From Roseovarius lutimaris (GTDB taxonomy: Bacteria; Pseudomonadota; Alphaproteobacteria; Rhodobacterales; Rhodobacteraceae): a stretch of 64,000 bases of DNA. This document shows positions 7,761 to 18,300 of the stretch, piece by piece; position 1 is the stretch's first letter, and the number at the start of each line of letters is the position of its first letter. A model generated the notes under the pieces. It did no database searches. It was not told where the DNA came from and saw nothing but the letters and a program-made list of their open reading frames with translations. The DNA is taken from assembly GCF_900115165.1 (NCBI RefSeq), contig NZ_FOVP01000004.1:124001-188000 (forward strand), in the 5' to 3' direction. A program made the translations under genes and the position numbers.

Positions 7761-8420
7761 ATGTCTGAAGAACCTATCGGAGTTAGCTCTGCATCCAGCG
7801 GTACGGTCATTCTCGCCAATCGCGGCACGAAGCAGGGGGAAGGCGTAAACATCCAGTATACCACGTTCCCCAACAACAAACCACTTGAGTATGCCAACCA
7901 GTTTTTCGTCTGGGAATCGGATTCGCCCAACATTCCGTGGGACCGTGACCCGATTGCGCGCGTTCCGGTCGGACAGGACCAATATACCTTCACGCAGTTT
8001 GTCAAATTCAACTACCAGGTCGGCGTCGGCTATGTGATTGGTTACGCTGTCGCAAATGATCCCGCTGCAATTTGTTCGTCGATTTTTTATCCCGCAAATG
8101 AACAGCCCGGCCAAGGTCAGCAGTTGAAAATGGCCATGGGCTCTTATGGTCCGGGCTATGTCGAGGTTAGCTACGATACGCTTCAGCAGTATAACCCTGT
8201 CGCCAACCACAACTACATTGCAATCTGGCAGGCTCCGCAGGCCAGCTATAAGGGTGGCGAAATGAGTGCCGCGTCGATCCAGTATCCGAATACCCATGGT
8301 CAGGCGACAATCATGAACGTCAATCTTCAGATCAACTCGACTTATTCGATTGGGTATTTCATGCAAAAAGCCCCTGAAGGCAAGTCGGCGCTGGCATCCG
8401 AGCTGACGTTTACCACCTGA
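7761..8420 (+). CDS. Hypothetical beta-rich protein, paralogue of the 6594-7310 product
   Basis: 219 residues with a good ribosome site (GGGAGAAAG) and no signal peptide. It shares a two-domain layout with the upstream paralogue: QYNPVANHNYIAIW matches GYNPKTYGNWVGIW, and YSIGYFMQK matches YSILYFMNPK. Aromatic residues are frequent (Y, F, W), as in beta-sandwich or lectin-like folds. No enzyme motif was seen. It is followed by a GC hairpin and then the 1259-residue gene, so it may be expressed more strongly than the large genes downstream. Confidence 0.7.
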   Translation: MSEEPIGVSSASSGTVILANRGTKQGEGVNIQYTTFPNNKPLEYANQFFVWESDSPNIPWDRDPIARVPVGQDQYTFTQFVKFNYQVGVGYVIGYAVANDPAAICSSIFYPANEQPGQGQQLKMAMGSYGPGYVEVSYDTLQQYNPVANHNYIAIWQAPQASYKGGEMSAASIQYPNTHGQATIMNVNLQINSTYSIGYFMQKAPEGKSALASELTFTT

Positions 8421-8430
8421 GTTTACGCAT

Positions 8431-8460
8431 CTGTGGCCCGGACCGTTTTCCGGGCCGCAG
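8431..8460 (+). terminator. GC-rich hairpin after the 219-residue gene
   Basis: CTGTGGCCCGG and CCGGGCCGCAG pair over 11 positions (one G-T) with the loop ACCGTTTT. No T-run follows, so it may act as a partial terminator or an mRNA 3' stabiliser, giving more of the 7761 transcript than of the large genes. Confidence 0.45.
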
Positions 8461-8567
8461 GTCGACGTTAAGTCAAGCGCGCGGTCATTTGTTCGTGCGC
8501 CCGCTACCCGCCTCGAAACCAGATAAGCCGCCACGGAATGCCGTGCGCGAGCGAAGGGGGTATTGCC

Positions 8568-11500
8568 GTGGTTCAGTTCAACCGAATTCAAGACGGTCAG
8601 TTATATCTGTCCGATACAGCCTCTGCTTCGGGCAGCACATGGGCCTATGCGCTTCTGGCCTATGACGGGTCGTATGCAACGCAACCCTCTGACAAATCTG
8701 ACCTTCCAAATGGCCCTGTATCGTTAAGCGGTGCGGTTGCCATGGCACCCGATATGCTTCTCAAAGGGTGGGCCACCTGCCTTGTCTATTTTGCGGTCGA
8801 CACAGGTGCCATCGCGGGTGACGCCGAGGGCTGGATCGCGACACTGCAAGACATGATGGTCAACACATCCGCGATGGCGACCGGCATGATCTTGTTTGTG
8901 ACGTCAGGCGATGTGGCGTCATTTGATGCGGCCGACAGCACCTATATCGGCCTGGAACCGGATGGCGGCGTGTTGTCTTCGGGCAGGTCGAGCCAAATTG
9001 ATCTGATCCCCCTGGCACAGCAAACCGGTTTTGCCCTACGCACCAGCAGTTGCATATTGACCGTTCCAAACACCCCCGAGAAACCCGACGGCGATGTCAT
9101 CCTGTTTAGCCCGGATCAGGGCGCGGGGTACAATGCGCTGGTTGATTCCGGCACCTACCAAACCACCATTCATATCAGTGGGGCCGATGCGTCGCTTCAG
9201 TTTTCCGGTGTCGGTCTGGGGGCAATGACGGCGCAGGCGCGGATATCGGCGAATGACCTTCGCCAGGATCTGGGCCTGGGCTTTCAGATGATCGTGCCAA
9301 ACCCGATGTACGGCCACAAGGTCAAGGGCGAGACCCCGGTCAAAAACCTGACGGCTTATCTGCCACTTGCTGACCTTGCGGGATCACGCAACACGTTCCT
9401 CTACACATTACACGCCAATTTTGGCAACCCGAACAACAAGATAGAAGCCGCCGCCGAAACTGCATTTTTCTTTACCGGGGCAAACACATCGAATTCGCCC
9501 GACAGCAAAACCACACTCCCCAGTTACTACCGGACGGCTTATGGCAAAGACATCCGGCTGATCCCGGTTGCCGGTGGCACAGAGCCCGCCCGCCTGGTTG
9601 TCAATCTGGGGTACATGCAAACACCGCTGCAACCCGGGTTTTGCTTTAGCCCGGAAGGTGACTTCACGATTGAAGTGGACGGCGCCAGGCCCGGCGTGCC
9701 GGTCAAGATACTTTGCGGGCTTTCGGGCACCGAGACCGTCAGCGTCTTACCGCAGATCGACGGAAGCCAGGACGGTTTTGCGATGCGGTTCTTTCGCGAC
9801 CGGCCTGCAAATGCTCCCAATTTTCCGCTGCAAGCGGCATCGCCCGTCGGACCGCCGATTGATGCCAAGGCCAAGCTGCTTGATGGCACCTATCAGACAT
9901 CCTGGGTTACCTTTGTGCCCGCCCCCACCAGGATGGACACCGCCGCAGTTTACAGCGCAGCGCCCAAAGGGGCCGAACTGTTTGGCAAATACGAAGACAC
10001 GCAAACCCGGCCCGCCGGTATTTTTGGCCCTACCGATCCCGGTCTTGTGCTGCCTGCGGATGGCAGCAAGAGCTTTCCCATGCTGCCGCTTGCGGGGTTC
10101 AAGGGGTCGGACGGCATTCAGGACATAACCTCGGAAGAATTTGAAACGCTAACACGACAGATCATCGGCCCGTCGCGCAAGACCGCGATTGATGCCGGCG
10201 AGACCAAGAAAGCCGCAAGCCCGATCGCCACCCTTGCCCCGCAAAGCGGAATGGCGATGGCCAGTGCTGCCGAAGACATCAAGGCAACCACCACGCCAGC
10301 CGGGTTTATTACCAATTTCGATAGGCAAAGCGGCGATTGGGCGCAGCTTATGCTGGCACAGGTGCAGGACAAGGATAACGTCATTCAGGCGCAAATGGGG
10401 TTTACCCAGCTTGATGATACATTGCAGGCGGCGTTTCAAACCACGGATCAGTTTCTGGTGATTGCCAATGCCGCGCACCTTGGGGCGCTAAAGGGTCAGG
10501 GTGTGTTTATGCCACCGTCCACGGCCGATATCCGAAGCCCGGCCCAGTTTTATAACGGTATTCCCATCGGTCAGTGGGATTTTGCCGTCGAAACCGGAAC
10601 CGACAATGAATACGGCGATTATCGCAACATCATCATCGTAAAGGGCGTTCACGGCGCGATTTTGGCGCTTGATGACAAACACAACCCGACCGACGCCAGC
10701 CTTGCAATGAGCCCCGACAAATGGACCAAGCGCGATATCTTTGCAACGACCGTTCCTGGCGATACCGGGCAGCTTACGCCGCTGTCGGGATGGTTGGTGG
10801 AGTATTGCCATGAGGCGTGGCTTAAGCGCGAGAGCCCCTATTTTGCCAAATTTGCCCAGATCGTCACCGACCCAAACTGGACCGGTGTGTTGATCCTGAA
10901 GGCCGAGATTGCCAAGCTGCCGTCCGATCTTGCGGGTATCCTTGCGGGTGTGAAAGACCCCAAAGATTTCTATGCGCATCATATCGGCATTGAGATCGGG
11001 CAGATTGACCGCGACAAGGTTCAGCAGAAGGAAACCAGCTCAACCTTTGGTTTGGTCTATTACATCGACCCGCTTTACGACGATGCCGAAGAACCCCACA
11101 CGATTGCCCCCCGCGACCCTGATGCGGATGAAAGTTTCACTTTGCTCAAGCTATCCGCCTTGTTTGAAAACTCGGCCATCAAAAAGTTCGAAAGCTTGGC
11201 ACAGATGGTGTTGAACAAGCTATATGGCAGCGATGTCGAGGCGATGATCGACATAAAGCCGGGAGGCGATCAACCCAATCCCAATAATGCTGTTCTATTG
11301 GAAGGCGGATTGCAGCGTAATGGCGATGCGGTGGTTTATTCGCTCGGCTCGAAATGGCCGAACCTTTTTCTGCTAAAGAACAATATTCTCAACTCGGTTG
11401 AGATTGACGCGGCGCAAATGTCGACCCGCGATGACGGAAGCAAGAGCGGCAAGATCGTGTCGTGGATCGGCATGTCTGGCTTTATGAACTTCGCGGTTAT

Positions 11501-12347
11501 CCCGGCGATGACCGACCCCAATACCGGCGATGAGCTTCCGGCCTTCGATATCTTCTCGTTCGGGGCGAAACCGGGCGATGAAACGGCGTTGCGGCAGGGG
11601 CTAGCGTTCTCAAACCTTGGGCTGAGGGTCACAACAGACGTGGACGTTGTGAACGAGGCCGATCCGCCGGACCCCATTCTAGAGCTGATTGAGGGCGAAA
11701 TTGCCTTTAACCTTGCAAGCAGCACACCGCGTGAGGGCAGCCTTTACACGGGGTTTCATCTGGAACTGGTTGAGATGATGTCCGGCGATAACAGCACGGA
11801 GGCGGGGGACGACAAGACCGATCCAGCCAGTGTTGGATACCTTCCGGCGATCACGCAGTACCAGCTTAGAGGCGTCGGCAGCGGAAAATGGCACGGCCTT
11901 AAACTCAAGGTCTATCTTGGCTCGCCGGGCGCGCTTGCGGGCAAGGTGAACCTTGATTCCACAATGATGCTGGCGTGGTCAGATAACAGTGGTGAAGGCT
12001 CGGGTGGGTCGACCTTTAATGCCTTTGTCGGGATCGAACTTCCGGGGGCAGGCAGCGGCGGGTCGTTGTTTAGCCTGCAAACTGTCCTGAAGCTGTCGAT
12101 CGGGCTTATCCAGCTTCTATTCAAAGAACCCGGTGCTGACCCCAAGACCGATCCCGGAGGGTTCATGCTGGTTCTCAATCAGATCGCTCTGAAATTCCTG
12201 GGGCTTTTGAAAGTTCCGCCAAGCGGCAACACGGCGTTCCTTTTGTTCGGGAACCCGGATGTCACCAAGGCTGCCGATCTAGGCTGGTTCGCTGTTTACA
12301 ACAAAGCGAAAGCCAAGGCCGCAAAAGACAAAGAGGGGGTGTCTTGA
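8568..12347 (+). CDS. Very large hypothetical protein (1259 aa), partner of the 3970-aa protein
   Basis: No signal peptide and no recognised enzyme motif. The frame opens at an ATG at 8538, but GTG at 8568 has GAAGGGGG seven bases upstream while the ATG has none, so GTG is preferred. The N-terminal half is beta-rich. A Pro/Ala/Lys-rich stretch lies near 530-590. The C-terminal 300 residues have strand-rich text with hydrophobic segments (FSLQTVLKLSIGLIQLLF, LNQIALKFLGLLKVPP) and close with LFGNPD...LGWFAVY. That ending reminds me of very large bacterial and fungal proteins labelled DUF6603; this is unverified. The next gene starts one base after its stop. Confidence 0.75.
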   Translation: MVQFNRIQDGQLYLSDTASASGSTWAYALLAYDGSYATQPSDKSDLPNGPVSLSGAVAMAPDMLLKGWATCLVYFAVDTGAIAGDAEGWIATLQDMMVNTSAMATGMILFVTSGDVASFDAADSTYIGLEPDGGVLSSGRSSQIDLIPLAQQTGFALRTSSCILTVPNTPEKPDGDVILFSPDQGAGYNALVDSGTYQTTIHISGADASLQFSGVGLGAMTAQARISANDLRQDLGLGFQMIVPNPMYGHKVKGETPVKNLTAYLPLADLAGSRNTFLYTLHANFGNPNNKIEAAAETAFFFTGANTSNSPDSKTTLPSYYRTAYGKDIRLIPVAGGTEPARLVVNLGYMQTPLQPGFCFSPEGDFTIEVDGARPGVPVKILCGLSGTETVSVLPQIDGSQDGFAMRFFRDRPANAPNFPLQAASPVGPPIDAKAKLLDGTYQTSWVTFVPAPTRMDTAAVYSAAPKGAELFGKYEDTQTRPAGIFGPTDPGLVLPADGSKSFPMLPLAGFKGSDGIQDITSEEFETLTRQIIGPSRKTAIDAGETKKAASPIATLAPQSGMAMASAAEDIKATTTPAGFITNFDRQSGDWAQLMLAQVQDKDNVIQAQMGFTQLDDTLQAAFQTTDQFLVIANAAHLGALKGQGVFMPPSTADIRSPAQFYNGIPIGQWDFAVETGTDNEYGDYRNIIIVKGVHGAILALDDKHNPTDASLAMSPDKWTKRDIFATTVPGDTGQLTPLSGWLVEYCHEAWLKRESPYFAKFAQIVTDPNWTGVLILKAEIAKLPSDLAGILAGVKDPKDFYAHHIGIEIGQIDRDKVQQKETSSTFGLVYYIDPLYDDAEEPHTIAPRDPDADESFTLLKLSALFENSAIKKFESLAQMVLNKLYGSDVEAMIDIKPGGDQPNPNNAVLLEGGLQRNGDAVVYSLGSKWPNLFLLKNNILNSVEIDAAQMSTRDDGSKSGKIVSWIGMSGFMNFAVIPAMTDPNTGDELPAFDIFSFGAKPGDETALRQGLAFSNLGLRVTTDVDVVNEADPPDPILELIEGEIAFNLASSTPREGSLYTGFHLELVEMMSGDNSTEAGDDKTDPASVGYLPAITQYQLRGVGSGKWHGLKLKVYLGSPGALAGKVNLDSTMMLAWSDNSGEGSGGSTFNAFVGIELPGAGSGGSLFSLQTVLKLSIGLIQLLFKEPGADPKTDPGGFMLVLNQIALKFLGLLKVPPSGNTAFLLFGNPDVTKAADLGWFAVYNKAKAKAAKDKEGVS

Positions 12348-12348
12348 A

Positions 12349-15300
12349 ATGGCCAACGGCTTCAACGATCTCATCGCCATGCTCTCAAACGTCGCCACAA
12401 CCAAGGGCGACCAAGCGTTGGTCCTGCGTTTAAAGAAAGTTCGGAATTACCTGCTTGGATTGCCCGGCATCCGGATTTTCGTTGCCAATAGCAACAACTT
12501 TGGCCACCAGGCATCGAGTGTCGCAATCCTTAACCGGTTGATTGCCCTGGGGGTTGAAGACGGGCTTGAGCTTGTTGTCTATGCCAGCGACGGCAACTTT
12601 GCGGCGCTTGATGCCAAGCTTAAATTGCTGATCCCGAACTTCCCCGGATCAAGCAACACCGAGTTCAAACTTAACGGTGTGACCGTCAAAGCCGTTCGTC
12701 TTATCGGAACCCTGGCAACGCAAGGGGAATTCGCAATCACCGGCGGGTATGACGACACCTATCATGGCGGTGACACAAAATTTCCTGAACTGAACGTCCT
12801 GAATTACGTGCAGCTTCAGCCCTATGGCTGGATCAAGGGGCGCAACCTGTTCCAGACTAGGAAAAGCGGTGCCACCAAAACCTATCTTTTTGACAAAGTG
12901 GCGGCATCCTCGCGGATCGGCGATCGGGCGTTTTATCGCCCGGTTCCGGCAATCACTGATTGGACGGCCTATCACAATGCCTATGCTGGCGACCCGGCCA
13001 TCGACGAGGCCATCGCTGTTGCGCGGGTCATCGTCGATAATACAAACGCAGGGGCGATCAATCAGCTTCCGGTTTACGGCATAGCGACACTCGGCATGCC
13101 CGCGAAAAACCTGTACAACATCGCGGCGGGCATGCTTTCAGCTATGTATGGCCGCCCTGATGGCATCGCAAAGCGCCCCTCTGTTCTGACCAATATTCAG
13201 AAGGTTTCGGCAGATCAATGGCAGTCCCTTGCAGACCTGATTTCCGGTGCGAAGGGCCCCAAGCGCGGCACCGACTTTGACACCTGGCGACGCGACAGCC
13301 GTGTGGAGCAGCGTTTCAAGCTGATCGGCAGCCCGGACAGCCCCGCCACGGAAAAAATGATCACCGCAGCGATTGCCGCGTCCAGAAACAGTTATGATAT
13401 CCTGATTGTCTATGTTGGCCCACTTCCAACGATGGTGTTTGACCTGCTGTACGCCACTGCGACCATGCCGCCGGTGCTGGAGGGTCAATCTTCGCTTGAG
13501 TTGATGTTGAACCTGGGCAAGCCCTATCTGAAAATGAGCAGATACGACGCAGCCACAAGTTTCGGGTATCCGGCACGTGGGAAAGAGGCCTTTAAGGCTT
13601 CGGCCATCGCCTATGATGGTATCGTCTCGTCATACCCGGCCTCCTGGAATGACACAGCCGTCGCGCGCGAGCGTTCGGTCCTGCAATATCCGCCTGTCGT
13701 CCTGCCGCCCTTGTTCAACGCGTATTGGCAACAGCCACAAGACAGGCCGCAGCGCGATCTTGAAAGCTATTTCACCAAGCTTGGCACCCATTTCCATGAC
13801 GAGGTTAACGACAAGCTGTTGCGCGCGCTTGATATTGTCGTGAACAGGGTTGGCGTTAGCATGCCGAAGATGCTGCGGGCGATGGACGCTGAGCCGGAGC
13901 CAAAAGACCTGCTGACGCCGCTTTATGCAAACCTTGAACAGCAATGGAAGCAGAACAAGGGCGAGATCAATCTGCTGACCGCCATTGCGCCCGGTTTTAT
14001 CACTGATGTGCTGAGTGCGGTGGTTGGCAAACAGTTCACCATTCAGGCCAATGAGCCGAAACAAGAGACCGACAAGGTTACTGTGACCGGCACCACAGCG
14101 GTATTTGAAACGCTTTTTGGCGCAGGCGAAACCCGGGTCGAGTTTGTCTTTACCCAAAATTCCAACCCGCAAGGCGAGGCCACGCTTGCGCTTGTCTTTG
14201 ACGCTAATTTCGACAATGTATCGTGGAACCTGCCGGGGGCCGCGTGGCTGGGCATGGGGCAACCGCACCTTGGGTTTTCGATCGACCCTTATGGCGATCT
14301 GCCGGTGCAGGGGCGGATGGGTGCCACGATTTCAGCCGGGGCCGTCCTGGACGTCGGTATTGTTTTGCCGTCCGAGCCGGACACCTTCAACTTTCGCGCC
14401 GAATTCGAAGACCCCTACCCCGGCATCGACACGCTGTTTCAATGGATTGGCGGCATCAACATCGCCGCGATCCTGCCCGCTCAGCTACAAACCACCCGGA
14501 TTGTCGCCAAATCGCTGGCGATGGACTATAATTACACTGACAACTCTATCGGCTTCATCTCATTCCTGTTGGGCACACCGGAAGATTTCAGTTGGACGCT
14601 TGTCCCCGCGGTTGATGTCACCAGCTTGAATATTCTGACAACCGTTACATCGCCCGGCGATCTAAAGGTGCGCGAGACGACTGTTGATATTGATGGCAAA
14701 TTCCTGATTGAGACATCCGAGGCGACGATACAGGCCCACCTTCCCAAGTTGCGGGTGAACGGCGGGCTGGTTGACGGGACCGAACCGCTGAAGGTCGCGG
14801 ACATTGTGGGCACGTATCTGGGCCAATCCTTTCAGGAGGCGCTTCCGGGGTTCATTTCGACCGTTGCAATCACCGGCATGAATTTTTCGGTCGATCAGGC
14901 GACCAGCACGTATGCCTTTGCGATGGATGCCACCACCGACTGGCCCATTGAAATCGACGGGACAACCGCGTTCACTGTGACCGGTCTAGGCCTGTCCGTT
15001 GATGCCACATCGACCGATATCGACCCGGCAACAAGCAAGAACGGCGGAACCGGAATAGTTGTGGCCAATGCGGCCCCCGCATCCGCTGCGTCGAAAAAGA
15101 CCGAGATTACCGGTAAGTTCACCGGCACGACCATCATCCTGCCCGACAGTGCCAAAGTCGGCGTCAGCGTGACGGCGCAATACCTTGGCAGCGACAAAGG
15201 CTGGACCTTTGACGGGCACACCACCACCGTGATCAAGCTGGGCGCGCTATTGTCCGAAGAGCTAGGGTTCGACGCGGGCGCACAGGCAGATTACAATATC

Positions 15301-18300
15301 GACCTGTTGTCCTTGAAGATCACAACCCTGACGAATTCCTGGGTGTTCAAGGGCGAGTTTACCAACTGGAAGATTGATTTCCTCGACCTTACGATCGACA
15401 AGGCGTCGGTTGAGGCGGGATACAACGGAACCAAAAAAGCGGTTGAGAACGGCGGAGCAGCAGACCTGGCGCATCTGCCACCGCGCGCGGCGGCGACCCC
15501 TGAAATGCTTAGGGCTTCGGCAGCGCAGACGGCACCGGCGGTTGTGGGCGACGACAAGGGTTACTTCTCGGCGATTGCGGTTGAAATGACCTGGCTTGGG
15601 ATGCGGATCAATCCCTGGATCAAGTTCGCATCGGAAAAGAAACCCACATGGGGCGCGGTTCTGCCCGACTTTCATCTGTCAGCAGAGGCCGTTTACGACG
15701 AAACCAAGAAAGAATGGACAGGCAAGTTCAAGTTCACCGAGAACACCACGCTTGGCAACCTGATTGAAACCATGGTGTCGTGGATTACCGGGTCAAAATT
15801 CGGTCTGGAAGCGCCGTGGTCTGTGCTGAACGACATCAGCCTGTCGAACCTGGAGCTTGATTACAATTTCACCACCGGCAAGGTTGTCTTCAAGGTCAAT
15901 ATCGGCCCGATCAACCTGGGCATCTGTACCATCGACAGCATTGATGTGAACTATGCCTCGGGTCAGGCCGACCCGAAGGACAACGGCGTTCACATTACCC
16001 TGAGCGGCAGTTTCCCGTGGAACGTCGGCGCAGAGGCCAATGGTGACACCTCAAGCCTTGGACCCTGGGACGCCAGTGAACCGGGCGCGGCCCCGGCACC
16101 ACCGGGCGGCGGCAACAAGTACTTTGACCTGCGCCTGCTTGCCCTGGGCCAGCATGTTACGGTTGATGGGCTTACCTCGAAAAAGAACGTTGCCGAAGTC
16201 ATTGAGTCGCTCGAAAATCTTGTCATTCCGCAGCCACCGGATGTGCCTATTGGCGATGGCGTTAACCAGCCCATTTTCGCGCCTGACAGCTCTTGGTTCA
16301 TCGCCTTTGATTTTGGGGTTCTGAAGGTTGAGAAGGGCAAAGAAAAAGGCGCCGAAGCCAAGCTGCCGACAAAGGCCGGTGACGACGATCCCGAAACCTA
16401 CTTCATCTCGCTCGCAATCGTTTTCAATGATCCATCCCTCTATGCCCTGCGGATCAGCCTTGATGGGCCGATGGCCAAGATTTTTGCCGGTCTGGATTTC
16501 CAGATCATGTACCAGCAGGTTTCCAAGAATGTCGGGAAATACTCGGCCCAGATTGTTCTGCCGGACATCATGCGCAAAATCCAGATCGGTGTTGCCTCTA
16601 TCACGCTGCCGACCTTTGCGATTGAAGTTTACACCAACGGCGATTTTCAGGTTGATATCGGCTTTCCCTGGCAGGAAGACTTTTCGCGCTCCTTCTCGAT
16701 TGAAATTCAGGCTGGTCCGTTGCCGCTTATGGGGTCGGCCGGATTCTATTTTGGCAAGCTCTCCAGTGCCACCACCGACAAGGTGCCGATAACGCACAAG
16801 GGTTGGTTCAATCCGGTCATCGTGTTTGGTTTCGGCGCACAAATCGGGCTTGGCAAGTCGATTGAAATGGGGATTCTCAAGGCGGGCTTCAGCCTGACCG
16901 TATTTGGGATTATCGAGGGCGTCATCGCGCGCTGGCTGCCTTATACAACCGACACTGTTGAGGGGGCCCCGAACCAGTTACAGGACGGTTATTACTTCTC
17001 GTTGACCGGGACGCTTGGTGTGCAGGGGCGGCTTTATGGGTCGATCAACTTTGCCATCATCTCGGCCGATCTGAACGTTCGTATTGCGATCTGGATCAAA
17101 GCGACGTTTGCCTCCTACGAGCCGATCCCGATCCTTGTTCAGGCGCTGGTTGATGTCAGCCTTGCCGTCAAGATCAACCTGGGTCTGTTCAAAATCACCA
17201 TCCATCTTGGCTTTAAGGCAACTGTCAAAGCCAGCTTCATCCTGGACAATCCGATGAAAGGACCGGCACCTTGGGCAGACGAGAGCCTGACTGCAAGCGC
17301 CGCTGTAATGGCCTTGTCGGCCCCTGCCCGGCTGAACGCGCGTGGCCTGAAAAAAATCGCAGGGTCAGCGCCCGATATGCCAATGGCAATGGGCGCAACC
17401 GGCGAGGTTTACGCGCCAGACTGGACCCGTCTGACCAAGGGCGAAACGCTGCATTTGTCGGGCTATGTTGCCCCGGTTCTGACCGTTGTTGGCGATGCAG
17501 ACGGCGACCCGGCAAGCCAGCCTGCGGCCTATGCGGTGAATTTCTTCCTGAAGGCACAAAAACCGATTCAGGCGGATTCGGGCGCTTTGGGCGCGATGGC
17601 CAGCGGGAACGATGCACCTGCCGCAGAGGTTGTGGCACCCGACCTTGTAGCGCGCACCGCACATGCAAGGGCGCGCGCCCTGACGGCCAACAGCGCGGCG
17701 GATGCCTTGTTCGAAGATCTTGCGATCCGCACATTGCAATGGATCATCGCGGCGGGCCGACCTGCGGATATTTCGCCTTCTGAGCTGAACAATCTGCCTG
17801 TCAACGACACTTATCTTACAAGTATTTTCAACTACTTGTCGGATGAAACCCGGCCAATTCCAATCCCGGCCAGCGCTATCGACACCTTCTTGGGTTTGCA
17901 GACTGAAATCGACTTTAGACTTGAGCAAGACAGCAATGCAGAACCCGCGACCGCCGTGTTCTTTCCGGCTGTTCCCAGCGTGCATTTGAACGTTCCGGCA
18001 TTCGCGGGCGGCGCCGAGTACGATTATGAGTTCGGCAAGGTCAATTCGAGTACGTCAGGCTATATCGAACAGTTGCGCCTATACTTTGACGCTCTCAAGG
18101 TTCAGGTCGACGCACAATCCAATCTGACCGCAAATGCCGCCGTGGCCCCGGTTCCGGGGGGGCCGTCAATCGCTGAGTTTGTCTATGGCGACTACTTTAC
18201 GATGATTGGCCGCCTCACCGTTCAGGCGCTGCGTGATGGCCTGAGCAATTTCAAACTGCCGCTTGAGGATGTATCGGGGCTAAGCGTCAAGGGCATCGTC

